The translations under genes and the position numbers were made by a program. DNA of 64,000 bases from Dyella japonica A8 (GTDB lineage: Bacteria > Pseudomonadota > Gammaproteobacteria > Xanthomonadales > Rhodanobacteraceae). The stretch spans positions 1,178,001-1,242,000 of the forward strand of contig NZ_CP008884.1 of NCBI RefSeq assembly GCF_000725385.1, given 5' to 3'. How positions within the stretch are numbered: position 1 is the first letter of the stretch; each line of letters starts with the position of its first letter. Under the pieces are notes generated by a model. It saw only the letters and a list, made by a program, of their open reading frames with translations. It was not told the origin of the DNA and did not search any database. Below are positions 16,978-25,966 of the stretch, in pieces.

Positions 16978-17015
16978 GGACAAGGGGGTGTACCTACACT
17001 TCCAAGCCACCAAGC

Positions 17016-17750
17016 CTACTTCGCCGCTCTGGCCGCCTTCCACTGCTGCACCCACCCCGTGAGATCGGCCAGCTGCTTGTCCTGCCCATCACGCATGGTC
17101 ATGCCCACGGCCGCGCCCGCCACACGGCCGGCCGGATCGATCAGGATCAGGGTGGGGTAGACGTTCACGCCCAGCGTATCGATCAATGCCTGCCCGTCGT
17201 GCAGCACGGGCCAGCGCAGGCCACGATCGTTCACGAACGCGCGCGCGGTGTCAGCGTCTTCGTAGGTGATGGCGACGAAACCCATGTCGCCGTTGGCTTT
17301 CGCGAAGGCATTGAGCACCGGCACGTCGGCGATGCACGGCGCGCATTCGGCGAAGAAAAAGCTGACCAGCGTATAGCGCCCGCGCAGCGCGCTCGAGTGC
17401 AGCGTGCCGCCCTGCGATGAGGGCAGTTCGAACGGAGGAAACATGCTGCCGCGACCGAACGAAAAGCGGCCGGTACCGGTGCTGGTGCCCGGCGGGCGCA
17501 AGCGCAGCATGGCAGCGTTGGCCTTGCTGTCGGCGGTGGTGCTGTAGTTGCGGCCTGTACCCAGTTGCTGCGCGAACGCGGCGTAGCCCAGCGGCTTGCC
17601 GTTCGCATCGAGGTAGTGGACGTCGGGCGAGGCGCCCAGTTGCAGCGTGGCGACGAAACGTTGTTCGTCGTCCTGTGCCGGCATGGCGTGGAGCGATGAC
17701 GCGAGCAGCGCCATCGCCAGCATCGATGCGAGTCGTGCCGGGTGCCGCAT
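17016..17750 (-). CDS. Secreted thioredoxin-like (TlpA/ResA-type) protein
   Basis: Predicted periplasmic thiol-disulfide protein of 244 residues. The N-terminal signal peptide (about residues 1-26, ending ASSLHAMPAQ) is followed by about 85 residues without a recognised domain, then a thioredoxin fold of the AhpC/TSA-redoxin type: PPFELPSSQGG, YTLVSFFFAECAPCIADVPVLNAF with the CAPC redox pair Cys136/Cys139, and the cis-Pro segment VNVYPTLILIDPAGRV. A long open extension upstream of 17750 is only the antisense of putA. The chosen ATG has GGGAGAT 4 bp upstream and begins the signal peptide. It lies 56 bp after putA on the same strand, past a perfect 9-bp hairpin, so co-expression may be partial. 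Substrate unknown. Confidence 0.85.
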   Translation of the reverse strand: MRHPARLASMLAMALLASSLHAMPAQDDEQRFVATLQLGASPDVHYLDANGKPLGYAAFAQQLGTGRNYSTTADSKANAAMLRLRPPGTSTGTGRFSFGRGSMFPPFELPSSQGGTLHSSALRGRYTLVSFFFAECAPCIADVPVLNAFAKANGDMGFVAITYEDADTARAFVNDRGLRWPVLHDGQALIDTLGVNVYPTLILIDPAGRVAGAAVGMTMRDGQDKQLADLTGWVQQWKAARAAK

Positions 17751-17773
17751 GCGGATCTCCCGTCGAGTGAAGA

Positions 17774-17795
17774 GGCCGGCGCTTTTGCGCCGGCC
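17774..17795 (-). terminator. Intercistronic hairpin between putA and the thioredoxin-like gene
   Basis: GGCCGGCGC and GCGCCGGCC form a perfect 9-bp stem with a 4-nt loop directly after the putA stop. On the minus strand only TCTTC follows, so it is a weak terminator or an mRNA-stabilising hairpin rather than a full stop. Confidence 0.5.
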
Positions 17796-17806
17796 CCGTG
17801 TCCCGC

Positions 17807-20800
17807 TTACTCGCCGATGGTGAGCAGCGAGGCGTTGCCGCCAGCGGCAGTGGTGTTGATGGTGAGCGTGCGCTCGCCCGCGAAACGCAGCAGGTAGTGC
17901 GGGCCGCCGGCCTTGGGGCCGGTGCCGGACAGGCCTTCGCCGCCGAACGGCTGCACGCCGACCACCGCGCCGATCTGGTTGCGGTTGACGTAGCAGTTGC
18001 CCACGCGGGCGCGGCTCTGGATGAACTCCACCGTGTCGTCGATGCGGCTGTGGATGCCCAGCGTCAGGCCGTAGCCGGTGGCGTTGATGGCGTCGACCAC
18101 CTTGCCCAGCTCGTCGCCCTTCCAGCGGATCACGTGCAGCACCGGGCCGAAGATTTCGCGGGTCAGCGTGGACAGGCCCGGGATTTCGTAGGCGCGCGGC
18201 GCGAAGAAGGTGCCGTTGCCGGTGGTGGCCGCGTCGAGCTTCACTTCGCCGATCTTCTTTGCTTCCTTGTCCATGCGCGCGGCATGGTCGACGAGGATCT
18301 TCTTGGCGTCTTCGTCGATCACCGGGCCCACGTCGGTGGAGAGCTGGCCCGGATCGCCGACCTTCAGCTCTTCCATGGCGCCGGCGAGCATCGCGCTGAC
18401 CTTGTCGGCGATGTCTTCCTGCACGAACAGCACGCGCGCGGCGGAGCAGCGCTGGCCGGCGGACTGGAAGGCGGAGGCGACGACGTCCTTCACGATCTGC
18501 TCCGGCAGCGCGGAGGAGTCGGCGATCATCGCGTTCTGGCCGCCGGTCTCGGCCACCAGAGCGGCGATCGGGGCGTTGCGTGCGGCAAGCGCGCGGTTGA
18601 TCGCCCAGGCGGTTTCGGTGGAGCCGGTGAAGGCCACGCCGGCCACGCGCGGATCGCGCGTCAGGGCAGCGCCCACGGTGGCGCCGTCGCCCGGCAGGTA
18701 CTGCAGCACCTCGGCCGGCACGCCGGCTTCGTGCAGCAGCTTCACGGCGGCGTAGCCGATCAGGCTGGTCTGTTCGGCCGGCTTGGCGATGACGGCGTTG
18801 CCGGCAGCCAGCGCGGCGCTGACCTGGCCCAGGAAGATCGCCAGCGGGAAGTTCCACGGGCTGATGCAGACGAACACGCCGCGGCCGTTGAGGAACAGCT
18901 GGTTGCTCTCGCCGGTCGGACCGGGGAGCTGTTCCGGATGGCCAAACAGGCGGCGCGCCATGGTGGCGTAGTAGCGCAGGAAGTCGGCGGCTTCGCGGAT
19001 CTCAGCGATGGCGTCCGGCAGGCTCTTGCCGGCTTCGCGCACGCACAGGGCGATGAACTCGCCGCGGCGCGCTTCGAGCAGCTCGGCGGCGTGCTCAAGA
19101 ATCGCGGCGCGGCTGGCGGCCGGCAGGCGATCCCAGTTGTGATGCGCGGCGACGGCGTTGGCCAGCGCCTTGTCGACGGTGGCGCTGTCGGCGGCGACGT
19201 AGCTGCCCACGGCCTGGCGGCGGTCAGCCGGGTTGGTCACCTGCACGGTGGCGCCGGTGCTCTTGGCGCCCGGCACCAGCGGCTCGGCGGTCCACGGACC
19301 GTTCTTGCTCTGGATCGCCTCGGCGAGGGCCTTCAGTTCGTTGTCGTTGGAGAAGTTGACGCCCATGGAATTCTTCCGCAGTTCACCGTAGAGATTCACC
19401 GGCAGGGGGATGCGCGGGTGAGGGATGGAGGCAAAGGAGCGCACGGTCTCGCACGGATCGGCGACCAGTTCGCGCACCGGCAGCGTTTCGTCGACCACGC
19501 GGTTGACGAAGCTGGTGTTGGCGCCGTTTTCCAGCAGGCGGCGCACCAGGTAAGGCAGCAGATCTTCATGCGTGCCCACCGGCGCGTACACGCGGCACGG
19601 CACGTTGAGGTTCTGCTTGCCGATCACTTCGGCGTAGAGGTCCGTGCCCATGCCGTGCAGGCGCTGGTTTTCGTACGGACGACCCTGCGAGAGGTGATAT
19701 ACCGCAGCAATGGTGTGCGCGTTATGCGTGGCGAACTGCGGGTAGATCAGTTCCACGCCGGCGTCGAACAGCTTGCGTGCGCACGCGAGGTACGACACGT
19801 CGGTGTTCGGCTTGCGCGTATACACCGGGTAGCCGCTGAGGCCGTTTTCCTGGGCGCGCTTCACTTCCGCGTCCCAGTACGCGCCCTTCACCAGGCGCAC
19901 GTACCAGCGGCGGCCGGTGGCGCGCGCGGTTTCGATCAGCCAGTCGATGACGAACGGCGTGCGCTTGGCATACGCCTGCACCACGATGCCGAGACCGTTC
20001 CAGCCTTCCAGCGAGGGATGCGCGAACACGTCGCCGATGATGTCGAGCGAGAGTTCGAGGCGATCGGCTTCTTCCGCGTCGACGGACAGCGCAATGCCCT
20101 GCTTCATGGCCAGCTGCGACAGCTCGAGCAGCTTGGCGGTAAGGTCGCGGCGGGCGATCTCACGCTTGGCCACTTCGTAGCGCGGATGCAGCGCGGACAG
20201 CTTCACAGAGATCGACGGCGCATCCGTGTGGTTGGCGAACGGACCGCGCGAACCGATCGAGGCGATCGCGTTGCGGTAATCCTGCTGGTAACGCTCGGCG
20301 GTTTCGCTGGTGAGCGCGGATTCGCCCAGCATGTCGTAGGAATAGCGATACACCGCGTATTCCTTCTGTGCGCAGCGGTCCAGCGCTTCGCCGATGGTCT
20401 GCCCCATCACGAACTGGTGGCCCATGATGCGCATGGCCTGACGGACGGCCAGACGGATGGCCGGCTCACCGGCGCGACCGACCAGGCGGCGCAGCGCGCC
20501 GGTGAAATCGTGGCGGGTTTCTTCCGACAGCGTCACCAGCTTGCCGGTGAGCATCAGGCCCCACGTCGACATGTTGACGAACACGGATTCGCTCTGGCCC
20601 AGATGCTTCTTCCAGTTCGCATCGCCCAGCTTGTCGCGAATCAGCTTGTCCGCCGTGCCCTTGTCGGGGATGCGCAGCAGGGCTTCGGCCACGCACATCA
20701 GCAGCACGCCTTCTTCCGAAGACAGGTCGTACTGGCGCATGAAGGATTCGACCGCGCTCTGGTCCTTGGCGCGGGCACGGACGCGGGTCACCAGGTCGGC

Positions 20801-20962
20801 GGCCAGGTCGATCACTTTCTCGCGTTCGACCGGGGGCAGGGTGGCCTGGGTGAGCAGGTCGTTGACCGCTTCGGTTTCGTCGCGCAGCCAGTTGGCGGTA
20901 ATGCGCGCGCGCGCCGGCTCGACGCCGGTGGGCAGTTCGGGGCTGAGAATGGGCTGTGTCAC
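17807..20962 (-). CDS. putA: Bifunctional proline dehydrogenase / glutamate-semialdehyde dehydrogenase
   Basis: Oxidises proline to P5C with FAD, then P5C to glutamate with NAD+, at the inner membrane face. The 1051 residues hold an alpha-helical arm, the PRODH barrel (about residues 180-480, with SVKLSALHPRYE, VDAEEADRLELS, YVRLVKGAYWDAEVKRAQ and ATHNAHTIAAVYH) and an ALDH domain (about 540-1040) with ISPWNFPLAIFLG, FTGSTETAWAINRAL and catalytic Cys near residue 838 in SAGQRCSAARVLFVQEDI. It lacks the N-terminal ribbon-helix-helix domain of the 1320-residue E. coli protein, so it is a type A PutA that cannot repress its own gene; no obvious putA regulator adjoins it. Most of a 1099-codon antisense frame over it is a GC-driven shadow. 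Confidence 0.97.
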   Translation of the reverse strand: MTQPILSPELPTGVEPARARITANWLRDETEAVNDLLTQATLPPVEREKVIDLAADLVTRVRARAKDQSAVESFMRQYDLSSEEGVLLMCVAEALLRIPDKGTADKLIRDKLGDANWKKHLGQSESVFVNMSTWGLMLTGKLVTLSEETRHDFTGALRRLVGRAGEPAIRLAVRQAMRIMGHQFVMGQTIGEALDRCAQKEYAVYRYSYDMLGESALTSETAERYQQDYRNAIASIGSRGPFANHTDAPSISVKLSALHPRYEVAKREIARRDLTAKLLELSQLAMKQGIALSVDAEEADRLELSLDIIGDVFAHPSLEGWNGLGIVVQAYAKRTPFVIDWLIETARATGRRWYVRLVKGAYWDAEVKRAQENGLSGYPVYTRKPNTDVSYLACARKLFDAGVELIYPQFATHNAHTIAAVYHLSQGRPYENQRLHGMGTDLYAEVIGKQNLNVPCRVYAPVGTHEDLLPYLVRRLLENGANTSFVNRVVDETLPVRELVADPCETVRSFASIPHPRIPLPVNLYGELRKNSMGVNFSNDNELKALAEAIQSKNGPWTAEPLVPGAKSTGATVQVTNPADRRQAVGSYVAADSATVDKALANAVAAHHNWDRLPAASRAAILEHAAELLEARRGEFIALCVREAGKSLPDAIAEIREAADFLRYYATMARRLFGHPEQLPGPTGESNQLFLNGRGVFVCISPWNFPLAIFLGQVSAALAAGNAVIAKPAEQTSLIGYAAVKLLHEAGVPAEVLQYLPGDGATVGAALTRDPRVAGVAFTGSTETAWAINRALAARNAPIAALVAETGGQNAMIADSSALPEQIVKDVVASAFQSAGQRCSAARVLFVQEDIADKVSAMLAGAMEELKVGDPGQLSTDVGPVIDEDAKKILVDHAARMDKEAKKIGEVKLDAATTGNGTFFAPRAYEIPGLSTLTREIFGPVLHVIRWKGDELGKVVDAINATGYGLTLGIHSRIDDTVEFIQSRARVGNCYVNRNQIGAVVGVQPFGGEGLSGTGPKAGGPHYLLRFAGERTLTINTTAAGGNASLLTIGE

Positions 20963-21170
20963 TGGGTTTTTAGCCGAAACGTTGGTGGGGCGGGGAATCG
21001 CCGGATTGTACGCGTGGGGGAAAACGCACGCACCCGTACGTGGTGGTGCGGTGCGGCAGGGGCGGGGGCGTACCTATATATAAGGGTGAGACCCTGAAAA
21101 GCCGGCTTCGAGGAAGGCAAGGGTGGGGAGTGGAGGGTGGGAGATGCCAGGAGCACCACGTTCCCTCTCC
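20963..21170. other. Intergenic region upstream of putA, no gene seen
   Basis: GC-rich with one AT island (TATATATAAG near 21073) that could hold a minus-strand promoter for putA; no convincing -35 element pairs with it. I see no ORF with coding character. Confidence 0.4.
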
Positions 21171-21282
21171 GTCATTCCCGCGAAAGCGGGAATCCAGCGC
21201 CTGTCTACCCCCAGGGGCGAAGGCACTGGATGACCAGCCCTTCGGCTGTTGAAGGACGCCTCCCGCTTTCGCGGGAATGACG
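21171..21282. repeat. REP-type palindromic element, family B (pair, interrupted right arm)
   Basis: GTCATTCCCGCGAAAGCGGG continues as AATCCAG. The right part has CTGGAT, then about 30 bp of unrelated sequence (GACCAGCCCTTCGGCTG...) before TCCCGCTTTCGCGGGAATGA, so the second arm looks split by an insertion. Confidence 0.8.
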
Positions 21283-21627
21283 ATCTTTTTTTTGAGCCGA
21301 GGCGCGTTGCGTGCCGGGCGTGCGCCGGGTACGGGGCCTGGGCGAGACCGAAGCAGGGCACGAGCCCCGCAGAACACAACCATGTCACTACTGTGGCAAA
21401 CCGTCGCACCCTGCGCGCAACGCCTGATGCCGGACGCAGCCGCACCAGCCGCACCCGTCTCAAGCCCCTGACTATCCACGCAATCGTGCTGAGACGCGCG
21501 TCGCGTGCGTCGCGCCAATCACATCGCTGCTGGTTCATCCTTGCTTCAAATCAAGCACATGCGGCGTTGTTGCTCCCCGACGCGCTCGCGGCCTATCATG
21601 CCTGCGTTCCAGGCACGCCGGGTTCTC

Positions 21628-22113
21628 ATGATCGTGCTTCGACCAGCAGCGGCCGGCTTGCCGTGCGCAACGATGTGGCTCAAGCCCAATCGTGCCCTGA
21701 GCCGTCGCGACCTGCGTCGACTGATCGGAGGACTGGCGGCGCTGGCGCTGACGACGGCCGTGTTGGGAGCATGGCAGGGGAATGTCTTCGCTCCTTTGTT
21801 TGCACTGGTCGAGTCCTCCGCGGTGGCTTTCGCCCTGGGCGTAGCCTGGCGGGCCGGCGACCGCAGCGAGCGCATCACCCTCGACGAATCGTCGCTGGAG
21901 GTGCAGTCCCTGCCAGGTCGGCGCAGTGCGCGCTTTCAGACGTATTGGGTGCGTGTGCAGCTGCAGTCTGGCCAGGGGAGGGGGCGTCTGTTGCTGACGT
22001 CGCATGGACGCGAGCTGGAAATCGGGGCCTTCCTCGGGGAAGAGGAGCGTGCCGAGCTGTCAAGGAAACTCATGGTGTTGCTGACGGAGCTCAACCAGCA
22101 GCGACGCAGGTAG
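21628..22113 (+). CDS. DUF2244 family membrane protein preceding the oxidase genes
   Basis: 161-residue protein with the DUF2244 opening (LKPNRALSRRDLRRLIGG), two hydrophobic helices (roughly residues 33-50 and 57-72) and a C-terminal soluble part of beta character containing LEVQSLPGRRSARFQTYWVRVQL and LEIGAFLGEEERAELSRKLMVLL, typical of the family. DUF2244 genes commonly sit just upstream of coxB in Proteobacteria and may aid oxidase biogenesis; the molecular role is unknown. The ATG at 21628 is chosen because the resulting MIVLRP start matches the usual family N-terminus. The frame is open to 21505, but that part is not conserved in character. It ends 23 bp before coxB. Confidence 0.8.
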   Translation: MIVLRPAAAGLPCATMWLKPNRALSRRDLRRLIGGLAALALTTAVLGAWQGNVFAPLFALVESSAVAFALGVAWRAGDRSERITLDESSLEVQSLPGRRSARFQTYWVRVQLQSGQGRGRLLLTSHGRELEIGAFLGEEERAELSRKLMVLLTELNQQRRR

Positions 22114-22136
22114 GTTCAACAAAGGTGCATCACGAC

Positions 22137-23099
22137 ATGACATCTGGCGGCATCAGGCCTGGCGGTATCAAGCGAGCGGTCACGGCAGCACTCTTCGCAC
22201 TCACGATGTTCGGCGGCGTGGCCCTGGCCAATCCGCAGCCCGGGCAGTTGAACATGACCCGTGGCGCGTCCACCTGGTCGCCCGAGGCTTATTTCCTCAA
22301 CAACGTTGCCCTCGGCGTCTGCGTCGTCATCGGCATCCTTGTGTTCGGCGCGATGTTCATCGCCATGTTCCGCTTCCGCAAATCGCGCGGCGCGGTGGCC
22401 GAAAAGTGGTCCCACAACACGACGCTGGAAATCGTGTGGACCACCATCCCCGTCATCATCCTGATCGTGCTGGCGTACCTCGCCACGGGCGGTCTGCGCA
22501 CCTTCGCCGACACCACCGGCTCGGAGATGACCGTCAAGGTCACCGGCTACCAGTGGAAGTGGCGCTACGACTATGTCGACTACAAGGGCAAGGCGATCGA
22601 GAAGGTCGGCTTCATGTCCAAGCTCGACAAAGAGAGCGACGAGACGCGCCAGCTCGATTCGGGCCTTGATCCGAAGAACGTCCAGGTGGATGGCTACAAC
22701 ACCTACCTGATCAACGTGGACAAGCCGCTGGTCGTGCCGGTCGGCACCAAGATCCGCTTCGTCATCACGGCTGGCGATGTCATCCACTCGTGGTGGGTGC
22801 CGGCGCTGGGCTGGAAGATGGACGCCATCCCGGGCATCGTCAACTCGGCCTGGACCAACATCATCGAGCCGGGCGTGTATCGCGGCCAGTGCGCCGAGCT
22901 GTGCGGCCAGGATCACGGCTTCATGCCGATCGTGGTGAAGGCGGTGCCGAAGGCGGAATTCGACAAGTGGCTGGCGGACCAGGAAGCCGAGGCCAACAAG
23001 CCGGCGCAGCCTGCCGCTCCGGCGGCGGCTTCCACCGCTGCCGCGCCGGCCACGGCGCAGGCGACCGACGCACCTGTTTCGCAGGGCCATCAGGGCTGA
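22137..23099 (+). CDS. coxB: Cytochrome c oxidase subunit II (aa3 type)
   Basis: Carries the CuA centre that accepts electrons from cytochrome c in the periplasm. The 320 residues have a signal peptide ending near VALANPQ, two TM helices (about residues 55-80 and 98-118, with WTTIPVIILIVLAYLATGG), a cupredoxin domain (YQWKWRYDY, DVIHSWWVPALGWKMDAIPG), and the CuA ligand set GQCAELCGQDHGFMP: Cys252, Cys256, His260 and Met263. The Ala/Pro-rich tail of about 35 residues lacks a heme motif, so it is not a caa3 fusion. Start at 22137 (AAAGGTG upstream); an in-frame extension to 21249 runs through the DUF2244 gene in another frame and is not real. Followed 47 bp later by coxA. Confidence 0.96.
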   Translation: MTSGGIRPGGIKRAVTAALFALTMFGGVALANPQPGQLNMTRGASTWSPEAYFLNNVALGVCVVIGILVFGAMFIAMFRFRKSRGAVAEKWSHNTTLEIVWTTIPVIILIVLAYLATGGLRTFADTTGSEMTVKVTGYQWKWRYDYVDYKGKAIEKVGFMSKLDKESDETRQLDSGLDPKNVQVDGYNTYLINVDKPLVVPVGTKIRFVITAGDVIHSWWVPALGWKMDAIPGIVNSAWTNIIEPGVYRGQCAELCGQDHGFMPIVVKAVPKAEFDKWLADQEAEANKPAQPAAPAAASTAAAPATAQATDAPVSQGHQG

Positions 23100-23146
23100 G
23101 CAATCAGCCAGTCAACAGCATTCGTATTTAGGTAGAGGTGTAAGGC

Positions 23147-24766
23147 ATGGCCCACGCAGCTACACACGATCATCATCACGACGATCACCACGGCGCGCCC
23201 AAGAATTTCTTCGTACGTTGGTGCATGTCCACCAACCACAAGGACATCGGCACGCTGTACCTGGTGTTCTCGCTCCTGATGTTCTTCATTGGCGGCAGTT
23301 TCGCGATGGTGATCCGCGCGGAACTGTTCAAGCCCGGCCTGCAGCTGGTGCAGCCGTACTTCTTCAACGAAATGACCACGATGCATGCGCTGGTCATGAT
23401 CTTCGGCGCGGTGATGCCGGCCTTCGTGGGCCTGGGCAACTGGATGATCCCGCTGATGATCGGTGCGCCGGACATGGCGTTGCCGCGCATGAACAACCTG
23501 TCGTTCTGGATCCTGCCGTTCGCCTTCGCGCTGCTGCTGTCCACGCTGTTCCTCCCGGGCGGTGGCCCGGCCGGCGGCTGGACGATGTACCCGCCGCTGT
23601 CGCTGCAGGGTGATTCGGTGGCGTACCTGGTGTTCGCCGTGCACTTGATGGGTATCAGCTCCATCATGGGCGCGATCAACATCATCGCGACCATCCTCAA
23701 CATGCGCGCGCCGGGCATGGATCTCCTGAAGATGCCGGTGTTCGTGTGGAGCTGGCTGATCACGGCGTTCCTGCTGATCGCGGTGATGCCGGTGCTCGCC
23801 GGTGCGGTGACCATGCTGCTCACCGACAAGTACTTCGGCACCAGCTTCTTCAATGCGGCTGGCGGTGGCGACCCGGTGCTGTTCCAGCACATCTTCTGGT
23901 TCTTCGGCCACCCCGAGGTCTACATCATGATCTTGCCGGCCTTTGGCCTGGTGTCCGAGATCATCCCGACCTTCGCGCGCAAGCCGATCTTTGGTTACAA
24001 GGCGATGGTGTTCGCCATCGCGTCGATCGCCTTCCTGTCGTTCATCGTGTGGGCGCACCACATGTTCGCGGTGGGTCTGCCGCTGGGCGGCGAGATCTTC
24101 TTCATGTACGCCACCATGCTGATCGCGGTACCGACGGGCGTGAAGGTGTTCAACTGGGTCAGCACCATGTGGGGCGGCTCGATGACGTTCGAAACGCCGA
24201 TGCTGTTTGCCATCGCGTTCGTCATCCTGTTCACCATCGGTGGTTTCTCGGGCCTGATGCTGGCGCTGGCGCCGGCGGACTTCCAGTACCACGACACCTA
24301 CTTCGTGGTGGCGCACTTCCACTACGTGCTGGTGACCGGTGCGATCTTCGCGATCATCGCGGGCACCTACTACTGGTTGCCGAAGTGGACCGGCCACATG
24401 TACAGCGAGTTCTGGGGCAAGATGCACTTCTGGAACAGCGTGGTGTGGGTGAATGTGTTGTTCTTCCCGCAGCACTTCCTCGGCCTGGCCGGCATGCCGC
24501 GCCGCATCCCCGACTACAACGTCGCGTTCGCCAACTTCAACATGATCAGCTCGATCGGTGGCTTCCTGTTCGGCGCCTCGCAGCTGATCTTCGTGGGCGT
24601 GATCGTGCACTGCGTGTTCTTCTCCAAGAAGAAGGCGATGGACCGCGTGTGGGAAGGTGCCAAGGGCCTGGAGTGGACGCTGCCGTCGCCGGCGCCGTAC
24701 CACACCTTCGAAGTGCCGCCGGTGATCCACGACGAAGAACTGGCCCACGGCCACGTCGAGGATTGA
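23147..24766 (+). CDS. coxA: Cytochrome c oxidase subunit I (aa3 type)
   Basis: Catalytic subunit with heme a and the heme a3-CuB site; reduces O2 to water and pumps protons. The 539 residues begin with a His/Asp-rich head (ATHDHHHDDHHG), then CMSTNHKDIGTLYLVF and twelve TM helices. Visible ligands: MTTMHALVMIFGAVMP (heme a His), FFGHPEVYIMILPAFG with the CuB His and cross-linked Tyr, VWAHHMFAVG with the CuB His pair, and TYFVVAHFHYVLV with the heme a3 and heme a His pair. The K- and D-channel regions are conserved (GNWMIPLMIGAPDMALPRMNN). AGGTGTAAGGC precedes the ATG. It forms an operon with coxB upstream and coxC downstream. Confidence 0.98.
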   Translation: MAHAATHDHHHDDHHGAPKNFFVRWCMSTNHKDIGTLYLVFSLLMFFIGGSFAMVIRAELFKPGLQLVQPYFFNEMTTMHALVMIFGAVMPAFVGLGNWMIPLMIGAPDMALPRMNNLSFWILPFAFALLLSTLFLPGGGPAGGWTMYPPLSLQGDSVAYLVFAVHLMGISSIMGAINIIATILNMRAPGMDLLKMPVFVWSWLITAFLLIAVMPVLAGAVTMLLTDKYFGTSFFNAAGGGDPVLFQHIFWFFGHPEVYIMILPAFGLVSEIIPTFARKPIFGYKAMVFAIASIAFLSFIVWAHHMFAVGLPLGGEIFFMYATMLIAVPTGVKVFNWVSTMWGGSMTFETPMLFAIAFVILFTIGGFSGLMLALAPADFQYHDTYFVVAHFHYVLVTGAIFAIIAGTYYWLPKWTGHMYSEFWGKMHFWNSVVWVNVLFFPQHFLGLAGMPRRIPDYNVAFANFNMISSIGGFLFGASQLIFVGVIVHCVFFSKKKAMDRVWEGAKGLEWTLPSPAPYHTFEVPPVIHDEELAHGHVED

Positions 24767-24817
24767 TCCCAAGCATGACCGCTCCGGCCTTGCGCCGGGG
24801 CGGCTGGAAGCGAACAG

Positions 24818-24949
24818 ATGAACCAGTCATCGACAACAGCCATCGAGCAGCAGCGCAGGAAAGGCGTGCGTATCACCGTCACGTTGTTTGGCGGCATCGC
24901 CGTTGCGATCTTCGTGCTCTCGTTGTTGCAGGGGCTGCAGTACTCCTGA
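24818..24949 (+). CDS. 43-residue single-TM protein between coxA and coxC
   Basis: Short ORF starting MNQSSTTAIEQQRRKGVRIT and ending LLQGLQYS: a charged head of about 18 residues and one hydrophobic helix (TLFGGIAVAIFVLSLL), so a predicted inner-membrane peptide. It occupies the place where ctaG (cox11, the CuB copper chaperone) usually lies in proteobacterial oxidase operons; its shape resembles a Cox11 N-terminal anchor without the copper-binding domain. Only about 60 bp remain before coxC, so no ctaG fits. It may be a small oxidase subunit or assembly factor, or a relic. No strong ribosome site (GGAAGCGAACAG). Confidence 0.6.
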   Translation: MNQSSTTAIEQQRRKGVRITVTLFGGIAVAIFVLSLLQGLQYS

Positions 24950-25009
24950 CGTTGCCGACTTTCCATGTCGTACCGTTGACGTAGACAGAGCATTCCACAG
25001 GGATCTCCC

Positions 25010-25897
25010 ATGGCTCAGCAACAAGGCGTTTATTTCGTTCCATCCAAGAGCCAGTGGCCGATCGTGGCCGCGGTGGTCATGTTCGTCACTGTGCTCGGTG
25101 CCGCGCACTGGCTGAACGCGCCGCCAGGCGAAGCCAGCTTCGGCAAGACGATGCTGACCATTGGCTTCGTCGGCATCCTGCTGATGTTCTTCGGCTGGTT
25201 CCGCTCGGTGATCCGCGAATCGCTCGCGGGCAACTACAACAGCCAGGTGGACCGCTCGTTCCGCATGGGCATGATGTGGTTCATCTTCTCCGAAGTGATG
25301 TTCTTCGGCGCTTTCTTCGGCGCGCTGTTCTACGCCCGCATGTTCGCGGTGCCGTGGCTGGGCGGCGAAGGTCACGGCGTGCTGACCCACCAGTTCCTGT
25401 GGGACAGCTATTCCGCGGCCTGGGGCGCCGGTGGCGGCAACGGCCCGGAGCGCATCGGCGGCAACTTCCAGACGGTGGCGCCCTGGGGCCTGCCGCTGCT
25501 CAATACGCTGATCCTGCTTTCCTCCAGCGTCACCGTGACCATTGCGCACCATGCGCTCAAGGCCGGTCATCGCGGCCGGATCCTGCTGTTCCTCGGCCTC
25601 ACCGTGCTGCTGGGCGCCACCTTCCTGTGGTTCCAGGCGCACGAGTACATCGAGGCCTACAAGGAGCTCAACCTCACGCTGCAGAGCGGCGTGTACGGTT
25701 CGACCTTCTTCATGCTCACCGGCTTCCACGGCATGCACGTGACGCTGGGCACGATCATGCTGGCGATCATCTGGCTGCGCGTGGCCAAGGGCCATTTCAC
25801 CAAGGAACACCACTTCGCCTTCGAGGCGGTGGCCTGGTACTGGCACTTCGTCGACGTGGTGTGGCTGGGCCTCTTCATGTTCGTCTACATCCTCTGA
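25010..25897 (+). CDS. coxC: Cytochrome c oxidase subunit III
   Basis: Seven-TM core subunit that stabilises the oxidase and supports proton uptake. The 295 residues show SKSQWPIVAAVVMFVTVLG, RMGMMWFIFSEVMFFGAFFGALFYAR, the conserved LILLSSSVTVTIAHHALKAG, FLWFQAHEYIEAYKELNLTLQSGVYGSTFFMLTGFHGMHVTLG and the terminal FEAVAWYWHFVDVVWLGLFMFVYI. The extra loop of about 35 residues (WLGGEGHGVLTHQFLWDSY...) is typical of long gammaproteobacterial subunit III proteins. An AGGGATCTCCC ribosome site precedes the ATG. The operon ends here with a strong terminator. Confidence 0.97.
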   Translation: MAQQQGVYFVPSKSQWPIVAAVVMFVTVLGAAHWLNAPPGEASFGKTMLTIGFVGILLMFFGWFRSVIRESLAGNYNSQVDRSFRMGMMWFIFSEVMFFGAFFGALFYARMFAVPWLGGEGHGVLTHQFLWDSYSAAWGAGGGNGPERIGGNFQTVAPWGLPLLNTLILLSSSVTVTIAHHALKAGHRGRILLFLGLTVLLGATFLWFQAHEYIEAYKELNLTLQSGVYGSTFFMLTGFHGMHVTLGTIMLAIIWLRVAKGHFTKEHHFAFEAVAWYWHFVDVVWLGLFMFVYIL

Positions 25898-25916
25898 GGC
25901 GCTGGCGCGCCGCAGC

Positions 25917-25944
25917 AAAAAACCCGCCGGAAGGCGGGTTTTTT
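25917..25944 (+). terminator. Rho-independent terminator after coxC
   Basis: AAAAAACCCGCC-GGAA-GGCGGGTTTTTT: a 6-bp GC stem extended by A/T pairs, GGAA loop and a T6 tail, 19 bp past the coxC stop. The A-tract on the other arm makes it potentially bidirectional, also serving the minus-strand DUF2909 gene. Confidence 0.93.
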
Positions 25945-25966
25945 GTTGGCCCCGGAGTGGTGTGTT

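Noticed and set aside
17798-21097. 1099-codon plus-strand open frame over putA
   Set aside because: It is antisense to a full-length, motif-complete PutA; its translation is His/Val/Gly-rich without any domain, as expected of GC-driven antisense frames.
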